Below, piece by piece: positions 39,774 through 50,900 of a stretch of DNA of 64,000 nucleotides. Position numbers and translations under genes: made by a program. The stretch's first letter is position 1. The number at the start of each line of letters is the position of its first letter. A model generated the notes under the pieces. That model searched no databases. It saw only the letters and a program-made list of their open reading frames with translations, and was not told the DNA's origin. Source of the DNA: Physcomitrium patens (lineage: Eukaryota; Streptophyta; Bryopsida; Funariales; Funariaceae); NCBI RefSeq assembly GCF_000002425.4, contig NC_037275.1, positions 2,498,954-2,562,953 of the forward strand, given 5' to 3'.

Positions 39774-42700
39774 ATAGACTTTAGTAGATTTAATCAATAG
39801 GCAACATTATTGACTTGTTCACTAATACAAAAAGATCAAATTTTATAATAATTCAACTTGTTACAAGGATGAGTTGTCTTGATATTGCAACAAAGTAGCT
39901 ATATTTTATCACCCAGGTTGAATTGTAGTTGTTTCTTTTAATCGGCATCTGTACTAATCTTTTTTATTTTTTAAGCTTCCTCTAATTGTACTTTCATTGT
40001 TGCATATGGCTCTAACAAACAATTTGTCAAATCTTTTGCCACAAGACTATCAACTTTTGAAAAGTCAAAAGTATCAAATTGTAGATGATAATCATAATTA
40101 GTAAAAAAAGGTGTTTATTGAATAGAAGAATGTATCAAATTATTATATGCAAACTCTAACAATACCAAAAGACTTATTCAATTATCTTAATGATACCTGA
40201 TGATATGCCTCAAATATTGCTCTAGAACATAATTCATTTTTTTTTAGTTTACCTATCAATTAGAAGATAAAAAGTCAAAGAGAGTTTTATATCTATTTTA
40301 AATATCTTGAAAAGAGTTCTCTAAAATCTTAATATAAATTGAGTCCTCCTATCTAATATGATATCCTTAGATAAACTATGATAGTAATAGATGTTGTTAA
40401 GAAAAAGCTTAGTCATTTCTTCTCTTATGATAGATTTTGTACTTAATAGAAAATATGCCATTTTGATAAAACAATCTAATATTACAAATATAAAATCATA
40501 AAAACTTGAGATTGAAAGATCTTAAACATACTTATCTTGCATACTTGATAAACCTTGTTATTTTTTGGATCTATGGATAATCTTAAAATCAAATCTTAAT
40601 AAAGAAATATTCTAATGTACTTGGTAATGATCCAAAATAAATGCTGATATAAAGTACTTGAGATTCTTATCTTGAGTATATGCAATAACTAGACTAGAAG
40701 CACCTTCTAAATAATAATGTCATTCTTAAAATGAATCCATAATTGCAAGAAGCTCTTTATTGTCAATTTCATAGTTAATCTCAGCTATTGAAAACTTTTT
40801 AGAATAAAAAGCCATTGAGTGGAGCTTATCATTTGCTTCAATTTATAATAAAACAACACCTATAGTAAAATCTAGTACATCTATTTTCATGAAGAATTTC
40901 TTAAAAAAATTGATGCAATACAAAATTGGTGCAAAAATAAATGTTGTCTTCAAGGCTTCAAAAGATATTTTTGCTTCTTTACTCCACTTAAGTTTGTCTT
41001 TACATGTCAAATGTATAAAAAGGGTCACAACTTGAAAAACATTCTTGATGAAGATTCAATAATAGTTAAAAAATTCTAAAAAATATTCCACATCTCTAAT
41101 TATTTTAGGACCTTCTAATCTATGATAGTTTGGACCTTCTTAGGATCCATCATTAATCCTTCATTGAAATGATGTACTCTAAAAAATTAACTTGATTAGT
41201 ATGGAATATTTACTTTTTTATCTTTGCTTATAATCTTACAACTTTAAGTTTTTGTAATATATGATGAACATGAAGTTCATATTTTTTTATATTTTTAGAA
41301 TAGATTAGAATATCATCTAATTTTTTTTAAAAAAAAATCATTAAGAAATTCACAAAAGACATCATTCATGAGATGTTGAAAAGTAATTGGTATATTTGTA
41401 AGTCTAAAAAGCTTGACATTATATTCAAAATGTTCATACATAGTTCAAAAAGTAATCTTCTATTCATTTCCTTTTTCAATGTGGACTAGATTCTGTATTC
41501 TTAATAGATCTATTTTTGTATAGATCTTTGCTTGATTGAATTGCTCAAGAAATTCTAAAAACAAAAATAGGAGATATCTATTTTTTATAGTAATCTTGGT
41601 AATTCTTCAATAGTTTATGCATTTCCCTAGAGATCCATTTTTTTTCTTTACAAATACGATAGGAGCTCTTGTTGGAAATTTTGAGTGAGTATGAAGTTTT
41701 CAGCCAAGTTCTTGTCAATATATTCTTTTAGTGCAACCAACTTATTTTGGAATAAGTTGTAGGTTGGTCCAAATAGTAGTTGAGCTCCTTCTTATAGATC
41801 AATTAATCAATCATAGGATCAATGCTCTCAAAGAATATCAACATTCTTCTTTTCAAAAATATCTTAAAAATCTTAATACTAGCTAAGAATACTATTTGAT
41901 GTCTTTTGACCATCAGAAATAAAAATGGCATATATAACAAAAGATGGCCCTTCTTTTGTCCCATAAGTGAAAGCTCTTGCACCTATCAATAAGGATTTGA
42001 ATGTATTAAGCTTATCTATTTCTGCTTTAATATCAAAATTTTAGATTAAACTACAAAAAAAAATTAAGATTACAAAAAATTCAATCTATTTGAAGGTTAT
42101 ATTTTTTTAACCACAATAATCTTAAAATAATTAGATTGAAAAGAGATCTTATCATATTAAATATTATTATACTATTATGATCTTTAATTCTTACATCTAA
42201 AGAACAATCTCATGAGTAAAGTCTTCAGAAGACAACAAATGACCATCTATGGCTTCTATATGTACAGATTTAGTTTTCTTGACTAAAGATATTTTTTGTT
42301 TTTTGAGAAAATCTTTGTCTATAAAATATGCTAAGGTTCTTAAATCTAATAATATAAAGACTTTATAATTTTTAAGTCCTAAATACATATCTATTATAAA
42401 ATAATACGAGGGATTTAAAGAGAGAATATGACCTTTACTAGGTGTTGCACATAATTCCAGCCACATAGTTTCTATTGTAACTAGAAAAACTTTTTTAATA
42501 AATTTTTTTTTAGCAATCGTACTCCTCATTTTGTGATTGCATTGCTTCTTTAAACAATGTTGAATAATGTACTTAGCTTCTCTATAATATAAGTACAAAT
42601 CTTCTTGACAATGTTGACTCTTTTCTTGTTCAATGAGGAGTTTAAAATATACCATATCAATTTGCATTGGTTTCAACCTTGATAAATAAGTTTGTGAAAA

Positions 42701-43560
42701 TTTAAGAGCTGCCATCATTATTTAGCTTGTTCTTCTTCAATCAAGTCTTTTTTCTTCATACCTTTCAAATAATGAATTGTCGCTTGTAATGGCTTGAATA
42801 ATAAATTATTTTAAAGTTTTTATTTTTGATATTGTCAATAACAAATCTTTCATGTTATACTTTGACCAATATTGAAATTGATTGATGAGAGCTTTTTTAT
42901 TCTAATCCACATTACAAACAAGATTTTTGAATTCAATAATGTATATAGTGGCTAATCATGATGATTATCGTAAAGATAAGAACTCAGTCTCTACTACTCT
43001 TTTTTAATCTCTTTCTTCAAATGTGGCCATAAATACTTTTAAGAATGAATTCAAATGATAAATGAGTTGTGAATCCTTTTCTATCAAAGATGCAAACCAA
43101 TAGAGAGCACTTCCAAATAAAACATTATTTATGAATCCAACTTTAGTAAATCCATTAGAGTATTGGAAGGAATGCAACCTTAGATAGAACTTGATTTATT
43201 ACAAAAATCTTCAAAATTTTAATCTTATTCCATCAAATTTCTTGGGCATACTAATCATTATCCGTGCTGTACTTGTAGAAGCAAAGTTTCCTAGATTTAG
43301 CTGTGAAGTTGATTTACTTACATCCTTGAATTGTATGACTTCTTGATGTAGACTCTAAACTCTTTTTATAGGTGTAGAATTAGTATTTTTATGATTTGCA
43401 CTTATGATGCATAAAATTTCTATCCTAAAAATATTAATAAGTTCTTAAAGATGAATAATAGTTGTAAATCTATTTTTACTTTTGTCAAGTGTAGCATCTT
43501 TGATATTTCTTTTTCTTTCAAAAAACTTAATAAATCTAGAAGTTAACTTAGAAGATGACA
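39774..43560 (-). pseudogene. Gypsy II gag-pol, decayed
   Basis: Fossil polyprotein on the minus strand. Gag lies about 42720-43560. The zinc-knuckle-to-protease segment (42197-42718) has lost most cysteines (YLYYREAKYIIQHC) and shows DLRTLAYF where the protease has DSGASACF. RNase H lies at 40843-41028 (SFEALKTTFIFAPILY). Integrase and chromodomain decay leftwards. Unlike in the young element, the reading frame here runs through from zinc knuckle to protease, but a 5-base length difference explains that. Confidence 0.8.
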
Positions 43561-43761
43561 ATTTGCAATCCCTAATATCAAATGAAAATTTCTACAAAGA
43601 GAGATAATTTGCTCTCTTTAAGAAAAATATCAATGTTAAAAAACTAAAAAATTTGTTTAAAGGTTGATAATCCATAACCTTCAAAATACAAAAATAGAAG
43701 TTGAATAATCTACTTACTTCTGAAACATGATAAGAACAATGAGTTAGCACTCTTCTCAAAC

Positions 43762-44252
43762 TATCAAAGATATGAAGCTCAAAGAAAGAAATCCTCAATA
43801 CACTCTTATGTCACTCAAAAGAACTAAAAAATCACTCAAAGATGGTATGAGATTAAATTAGAATGGCTATTATCAAAGACAAGAAGACTAGAATGTCTTG
43901 AAACAAGATTAAAGACTAGAAAGGCATTGATTAGAGTGAAGAAGGCTTCATTTTTGTCTCCATATATACTTTTAACTAGGAGGTACGTGGCAAAGTCCTA
44001 TAAGACCTCCAAAACATGTTGACTTTGTAACATATGTATCTTAACTTACAAAACAAGTTTTCTATACATGCGCCACATAATTAACTTGTTCCACAAGCTA
44101 TTAACATGTGGTTAACTGATTGACCAAGTTTCTAACCTACTAATAAATTACAAATATATAAAAAATCAAAGCAATATCTATGAAGCTTCTTTAAAAAATA
44201 TCATAAAATATATATACTTTTACCTACTTTAATTTAATCATATAGATAAATA

Positions 44253-44283
<31 letters not shown>

Positions 44284-44291
44284 CTGTGACA
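43762..44291 (-). repeat. Gypsy II 5' LTR (530 bp)
   Basis: Starts TATCAAAGATATGAAGCTC and ends TATCTGTGACA. A (TA)n tract lies near 44258-44282. The hairpin is partly decayed here (TAGAGTGAAG/CTTCATTTTTG). Confidence 0.85.
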
Positions 44292-44296
44292 TTTAA

Positions 44297-45520
44297 TCAA
44301 GAAAATTTACATGTTTTAACAAGAAGGTTATGAGAATCTTTATTATCCTTTGCATTGTTGTTAACTCAAAAAAAACATATATGATTTGAAAAAATCTGCT
44401 CAACAATAAAACATTTATATTTCTATTTTCTTCAAATAATTTTGATTAATTACTAGTACAGCAGATTCATATATTTATTATAATCATAGAAAACTTCACA
44501 CAATGATTAATATTTATGTTGATGATGGAATAATTATCTCCTTCCAACAAAACTATATTCATAATATTTTGAAGTATTGAAAATCAAGTTTTAAAGTGAC
44601 CTCTAATCCAATTGACTACTTTGTTGGATTTCAGGTTTAATATTATCTTTCTATAAGTTTGATCTTCTTCCACCAAGCATATTACATCAACAATGTTCTT
44701 TTCATTTTGGCTTATAAGATTTCCATGAACTATCTACTCCAACAAATATACATACTAAGTTGTAGAAAAATAATGACTCTACTAATCCTAAAGTATATGT
44801 ATTATATCACTAAGTTGTTGGATCTCTTTTGTATGCGACCATCATTATCAAGCTCGATATTGCATACATTGTTAATAAAATAATTTTAATCCAAGAACAT
44901 CCTTATCAAAATCATTGGACTATAATAAAATAAATCATACAATATTTGAAATGGACAAGAATTCTTGGTCTTTATTATCAATCTCATTTTATATCACCAA
45001 AGCTCATAGGCTACGCTAATGCCAATTTTGGAGGAGATTTAAACAAAAAGAGTCATACTGGTTTCATTAACACATATGGATCTACTTCTATTGCATGGAT
45101 AATATGTATTATCTTAAGCAAGGTAATATGTCAACTTCAACTATAGTTTTTGAACTTATTGCCTAAGTTGAATCTATAAACGAACCACTTGGCTACGACA
45201 CCTCCTTCAATCATGTGCATTATGTCAAGAAAAACCAATTGTCATTTGTAGTGACAACCAAGTAGCCATTGCATTAATCAAGAATCCACACTACTATTGT
45301 TACGTGAAGCATATCAATATGAAATACTTCACCATTTGAGAGTACTATGAAAACAACACAATTGATTTTCAATACATCCACACCAAGGATCACAAGAAAC
45401 TGCTACCAAGAGATCATTTCAAAAAATTATGCTCTCTGCTAGGACTTCGAATATTTCCAAAGAATGAGTGGGAGATGACAAGCCAGAATTCTTTGTAGAA
45501 TATTCATGGATGAGTGTGAG
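44297..45520 (+). pseudogene. Copia reverse transcriptase 3' part and RNase H
   Basis: Continues the RT cut at 35404: IYMF, YENLYYPL, LKKSAQQ, then YVDDGIIISF (catalytic YVDD kept), DYFVGFQV, and an RNase H tail with KHINMKYFTI, IDFQYIHTKD and LPRDHFKKLCSLLGLRIF ending at a TAG near 45497. Several stops and shifts. The 22 bases before the LTR are purine/T-rich (GGATGAGTGTGAG), a weak polypurine tract. Confidence 0.8.
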
Positions 45521-45738
45521 TGTTGGATGAGACATCCATGATATTCTTCATACATCCATCCAGGGATCTTCGGCGAGCCTATATGTTGAGTTCCAGCATG
45601 TCATAGTTGTTTAGTTCGTAGAAAGGTCAATAGAGAGTGATCATCTTTCAGTCACTAGAGAATTGTTTCTGGACTCTGCTTCTTGAATAAAGATACATCT
45701 CATGAAAGACTGTGTGCGTAAGTCCTTTATTTCCTTTA
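45521..45738 (+). repeat. Copia 3' LTR (218 bp)
   Basis: Near-identical to 31657-31875 (two differences). It ends TTTCCTTTA, followed directly by the target duplication TGCTT. Confidence 0.9.
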
Positions 45739-45825
45739 TGCTTTCGTTATTGGCAGAATCTGATGAATCTAGGGCCTGGAAGCTTGTGCCAATTTGTGAG
45801 CGATTAACGAACCCCTTGCACCTCC

Positions 45826-46038
45826 TTAGTTACAGGTAATTGTGTCGGAAGCAGCTTCATTGTCATTGTGCAAAGGATAAGCGATCGATATTGTGACCGA
45901 TAGTCGTTTAGGTTTTTGAAGTTTGAGCAGGCTGAGTGGGTCTTGAGACGTGATTAAAACTTCCTCTGAAGCTTGTCGAGAGTCGATGTCGTCTATGACA
46001 TGACCTATTTCGTTAATCGTTCCAACTTTTTGTAACAT
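45826..46038 (-). CDS. Hypothetical small ORF (70 codons) beside the copia insertion site
   Basis: Starts MLQKVGTINEIGHVIDDIDS with a true ATG. Composition is soluble and protein-like. It ends at a TAA just after an ACCTGTAACT that could serve as a splice donor, and a CTTCCAG acceptor-like site follows at about 45780, so it may be one exon of a gene reaching into 31444-31656. No family recognised. Confidence 0.25.
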   Translation of the reverse strand: MLQKVGTINEIGHVIDDIDSRQASEEVLITSQDPLSLLKLQKPKRLSVTISIAYPLHNDNEAASDTITCN

Positions 46039-47076
46039 TTCCTCTGCCCAAATCTGTATTTTGCGCCAATTGCAGTGAGTTCTTGTGCTTCATGAGGATT
46101 TATTTGTGTTTCTTAGTAAATGAAAACAATGAAGTGACAATCACCCCCACCAAACCTCTCAAAGGTGGTACGTCCGTGTTTCTGACGTTTGCTCATTCGA
46201 TTCACTTCGTCTTACTTAAAACTATGAATCAGTTTTAAATAGAATGATCGCATACGAAACGGGTGCCTTACTCCAAATCCACGGCAGCTTCGACTGCTTG
46301 GATAACAATGCAGAGAGGCATCAGCTGAGTTGCTGCTGAAGGCCAAAGCACTGTTACAATTTAGGTACATGGCGAGTCCTACCTCTCGAGTGCTGTACTG
46401 TTTTAGCAGCAGTTTCGAAACCCACAAAGCTTTTAGAAAAACTTTAAGGACAAACATATCGTATGTTTGTAAATATAAATGCACTTTCTTAACAGCTCAT
46501 CATTCACCAATCGTGACGACTTTGTCACAAGCGGCGGAACAAAGTCGAGTGATTGTGAAACTAGAAATTTCCAAATAACCAGAGCACTGGTAAAATCCTT
46601 CTGATCTGTACAGAACAATCAGTATCCTGCAAGCCCATCACAGAGTTCGAACGATAATTATTTTAGAACTTCACCGCTTCGTTTTAGCAGTTACTATCCG
46701 GAGTCGTTTAACTGATATTATAGCTTGAAAGATGGTACAGAGTGTCAAGAATCCAGCATGGAACCCGACCTTGTGAAAAGCATCTAAATTATGTTGAGTT
46801 GTCGTCAGGTTCAGGCAACCACAAATAATTGTTTGGCAACAGAATATGAGGTACCTGATGCAATATTATAAGCGGCATTTACTACAGCATGTGCATGAAC
46901 CATTGGGAAGCGGACGTTTGAGTTTGGACGTGAACATTACAGTGAACATCTAATACTTATCGTCAAGTAAGAACATTAGAATCTCTATGTTAGAAACTAT
47001 GCTGATGCTGTTTGATTATTACTTATGTGAAAAGCATCCGAAAAATATTCACTTGCAGATATTCATGTGCATTATT

Positions 47077-47493
47077 CTAATTGACATTAAGAGAAGTGGG
47101 TTGATGTTTTCCTTGCAACAGCAATTCTTTAATGAATCTTATTGACTTTTCCAGACATGAATGAGTTAGAGGAGCCATTAAGTGCTGGTAGTTGAAAAGT
47201 TTCTTCACCAGGCAGCCCTGGTGCTGGGCGTTTCTACCAGGTGCGATTGGTTGATAAACGGACGCAGACGAAGGAGGAAAGACTGGAGGCGATTTAGCTA
47301 GATTCAAGCGGGCGGGGAGTACAACATTGACGCTGGCCAGGGTGTGTCTGTTTTTGCAGGACCAGTTCAAAAAGGGAAGCTGAGGGAATCCACACCTGAA
47401 CCCGAACTCCCAAGCAACTTCTGAACGAGCAACGGATTTAATCAGGGAATACTCTACTCGTTGCAGCCCGTGCCAATCGGGTGCCGACCTCAT
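47077..47493 (-). CDS. Hypothetical ORF, 138 codons
   Basis: Longest minus ORF of the gene-poor region, with a start reading MRSAPDWHGLQRVEYS. No signal peptide, membrane segment or recognisable domain. It could be chance. Listed because it exceeds the local background length. Confidence 0.2.
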   Translation of the reverse strand: MRSAPDWHGLQRVEYSLIKSVARSEVAWEFGFRCGFPQLPFLNWSCKNRHTLASVNVVLPARLNLAKSPPVFPPSSASVYQPIAPGRNAQHQGCLVKKLFNYQHLMAPLTHSCLEKSIRFIKELLLQGKHQPTSLNVN

Positions 47494-47573
47494 CAGGAAC
47501 CTGGGCTGGCTGGCTGGCGCCCACGATACCCGCCTTGCGCATCTCCTCTGTCAACCGTCCCTTGCACTGAAGA

Positions 47574-47969
47574 GTGAAGATTCTTCAAAGTCAAGTTGGC
47601 GCTGCTTGCCAGGTACATTACTGCAGTCGTTACGGAATAGAAGTATCCTGGGGTTCCTTTATACACTACTTCGGTTTTGATGTACGCTTCGCTGCACTAT
47701 CTATTTTCACACTAACTGCATCAATTGCAGTAAGTAAGGCCAAGGTAAACATCAGCTGGCCTGGGATTCTAAGTCCCTTACAAACACCACTTTGCAAGGT
47801 TTGTATTCCAGAACTGACTCAAGCTGATAGAGGCTGCATAACCGGTTGGCCCACTTTAAGAGTTACTGCAGGAACTGTGTGTACATCAACCCCCTTTGGA
47901 CAAACCTCTTCCAACATAACTCTCACTTGTTGGGCTTTTAGTCATTTTCTATTCTGCGAGGAAATATAG
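47574..47969 (+). CDS. Hypothetical ORF, 131 codons
   Basis: Opens with ATG AAG ATT and is cysteine- and threonine-rich (11 Cys), with a hydrophobic patch LSIFTLTASIAVSKAK. It contains an internal CAGGTACATT that may be a splice donor. No family recognised and the coding status is doubtful. Confidence 0.2.
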   Translation: MKILQSQVGAACQVHYCSRYGIEVSWGSFIHYFGFDVRFAALSIFTLTASIAVSKAKVNISWPGILSPLQTPLCKVCIPELTQADRGCITGWPTLRVTAGTVCTSTPFGQTSSNITLTCWAFSHFLFCEEI

Positions 47970-50900
47970 CTTCCTGAACCGAAAAGTTATCCCGTACATA
48001 CGGTAGATGGCATGTACGGAAGCACACGAAGGGCCGCGCTGCCACAATAGATGAATTAGTGTGAGCTTCTTGAGAGGGTTTCCGGATGTCAGTGAGGTCC
48101 TAGAAGTGGAAACGACCTTGTAGATGTTGTTGTAGAAACTTCAGCGCGAAAGAGCGCTGCCTTTGTTTCAAAACCTATAATTGATCTGTCTCCGTTGATC
48201 ACTTCTGTTGTGGGAGCCCATCACCATCGACTGGTTGTAGTACCGACTGCGATGGTGGGACCGATCATTCATCCAAATCAGAAAGCTTTTCGGTTGCAAT
48301 CTCTTCGGCTCGCGGTTGGTTGCGGCTACACCGGCCCATTCCCAGCATGTGATTGCGTAGAAGTAAGAGGGGGAGAGACGTCCAAGTGCATGGAGCATGG
48401 TCTTCAATTCATGCTGTCGTGTTCAGGGCTTGTCATGTATAGTTAAGGATGAGTGGTGTCCAGATGCGAGAGTAGCCAGGGATTGTCATGCAAACTCCGA
48501 TTGCAACAGGCTGTGACCATCGCAGTTTGACGAAGGAATTTTCCAATCACGTATCTAGAAATGAAAGGTAAGATAAAACTTTTCTCATCTTTGCAGTCGA
48601 TGTTCAGAACTTTGCCACTGACACTCCACAAAAATAAGTATCCCAGTGCGCTGTATCATTGCATTGCTTGTCGTCTCTGTTGTCCGGTGCTCTGTTCCTG
48701 GCCAGACAAAGTTAGAGCCTTCTGGGGATGCGCCTAGATGAGCACAACAATCTCGAGCTCGTCAGTGGTTCGTCGTCGTCAATGGCAACAGACACTGAAG
48801 CCAAACAGTTGTGAAGTCTGTTATAATTCCAGGGCTGGCACGTCTCTAGGAACCACGCTCGTGCAATACTAGAAGAAGGGCGTAGACTAATTCTCAAATG
48901 CGCGTGATCTGCAAATTCTGCGTCAAACAATTCTTCCTAGCCAATTGCTTGATTTGATGAGAATTTGGATGAGAATAAAATAAAATAAAAACGTGCCGGC
49001 TCAGTATGCCTACGTTATCTGCAATTAAGACAGTTGCGCATCACTGGTAATCATGGGTGTACCAAAGGAATTCTGAGATGTCTGGGCGACTCTACAGCCG
49101 CTACTTTTTTCCATAGGTTCCACAATTATTATTTTTGTATCACACAACCATGCAAACTTAAAATAAAGAAGAACCATAAGCTTGGGGATGTTTCTAAGTA
49201 CCATCATGCATAACGGTCCAGAACCTGTAAACCTCGTTTAAATAACGTGAGGTTGAAATCCGTATCCACAGAGAGGCCCCCTTCAAATGAAGTGGGGAAT
49301 TCCTCACTTCAAAGGACTGTAGTCTCTAGCCAGTTGTATGCCTTGTGAAACATGACGTGCGATCTATTTATGACGATTATATTCTTGCAATCTTCTATTC
49401 TTTAGGGGCTTGTGGAGGAGGTGGTGCATTTATAAGAAGCAGAGAATTATGGTGAAGACGTCCCCAGAATTTGACAGCTATTGAGCTTGAATGGCAAGGT
49501 CCCCCATCGTTGATACAAATTGTGGCACTAGCGGCGTTTATCTTTCTCCTTCCTTCGACCAGAAATGAGCTAGGTGAAAAGTAACTTGGCCGAAGGATGG
49601 TGATGATAGTGAGTTGCTGAGCTCACTGCAAGGCCATCTCTGTCGGAATCATATTTCTCAGATCATTTAGATGAGAATCCAGACTATCTATAGAATGATG
49701 TTTGTGAAAAAAATATATATCGTGATGATATATATCGTGATTATCATATTCTTGGTTCCTTTCAAACTTTCACTACATTTTACTACAATCTGCGTTGTCG
49801 ACTCTGAAAGTCAACAATGACCGGAACTAAACACTCATTGGATTATTCATGGAGATTGTGCTGGTGGGAAACGATTCTCGATGCTGGAAAGCAGCAGAAA
49901 AACAACATTATAACTTCGACAGTATATTCCACATATTTTGTTGGTACGAAAAAAGGTGACTTAAGGTCATTGCAGATTAGCCATGATCGTACGGACAAAT
50001 AGAATGTGCTCACTGTGCTAATTTGTTAAATGTAGTGCGAGGTTTCGGAAGTGGCGACGAGTCCAGAATCGCTCAGAACCACATACTGCAGTCACTCTCT
50101 ACAAGCGCTTGTTACAGCTTCAAGGTGTGGAGTTTTTTTTTTCTTTATTCATCTCAGACGCAACCCAAACTTTGTGCAAGGCATCCGTTTGGGCTGGCGT
50201 TCATTAACGATCACGTCGTGACAACTTTACTGATCTTGCACGTGCGCGCCATAAGTGGCGGCAAGGTTCCACTGTGGCTTCGAGGAGTTGAGAAGAGGAT
50301 ATTCGATGCGTAAAAAAGCAAAATTTGAAAAGCTCGCTTCTACCTCATCTTCAAGAAAGCTCCATTTTCTTTCTAAAGTCACCCCCATACATGCACATTC
50401 TCATTCCTAATGCTCAAAGTCAAATAACGCCCCTTCAATTGAACTCATCAAGTGTCATCTTTTGAGTAACAATATATTACACATTATCAGAACTGATTTG
50501 CTCTGTGAAGTACTTTTACAGACATACCCTATTTAGCACGTAATGATAGAATTAACAGCGGACCATCATCGCAGGGATACAACCCTGCAGTATAGAAGTC
50601 GCCTTTTTGTACTTATTCCCAATTCGTAATCTACACAAGATCGATGGCTGTGCGCCTCACGTCAAGTTGTAAAACAACCATCAGCACAAGTATGCCACAC
50701 CTTCGTTTATCAATATTCGATGCCCGGCACTTCTCGTAGTGGGATCCCATGCTAAGCCAATGTGTACCAAAACAGTCCTTGGACACGCAACTCATGCTTC
50801 GACATGCATCCAAAAGCCCAGCAGCTGCACCTGCAGTAAATATGGGATTGTTCCTCACATACCCTGCAGAATCACTTGAGCAACCGTTCAGATTCCGTAT

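Larger units (their letters stand above)
35405..44291 (-). mobile_element. Gypsy element II (old), nested in copia RT
   Basis: LTRs 35405-35958 and 43762-44291. The target duplication is CTTAA (35400-35404) versus TTTAA (44292-44296), one C-to-T change apart. The interior on the minus strand holds decayed gag (about 42720-43560) and protease/pol (about 39770-42700). Element III (36811-39768) is inserted in its pol 3' region. Subtracting element III gives about 5.9 kb, close to the 6.35 kb of the intact relative. Confidence 0.85.
31657..45738 (+). mobile_element. Ty1/copia element, 14.1 kb with nested gypsy elements
   Basis: Bounded by LTRs 31657-31875 and 45521-45738 and by a perfect 5-bp target duplication TGCTT (31652-31656 and 45739-45743). 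Inside, on the + strand: gag (32065-32385 and decayed continuation), protease (SGASEHM near 33007-33030), decayed integrase (to about 34600), RT first half (about 35220-35400), then a gypsy insertion (35405-44291). RT resumes at about 44297 with IYVDDGIII near 44512-44540, followed by RNase H (GYANANFGGDL near 45010; LPRDHFKKLCSLLG near 45405-45445). The element without the insertion would be about 5.2 kb, a normal copia size. Interior stops are mostly C-to-T changes. Confidence 0.9.
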
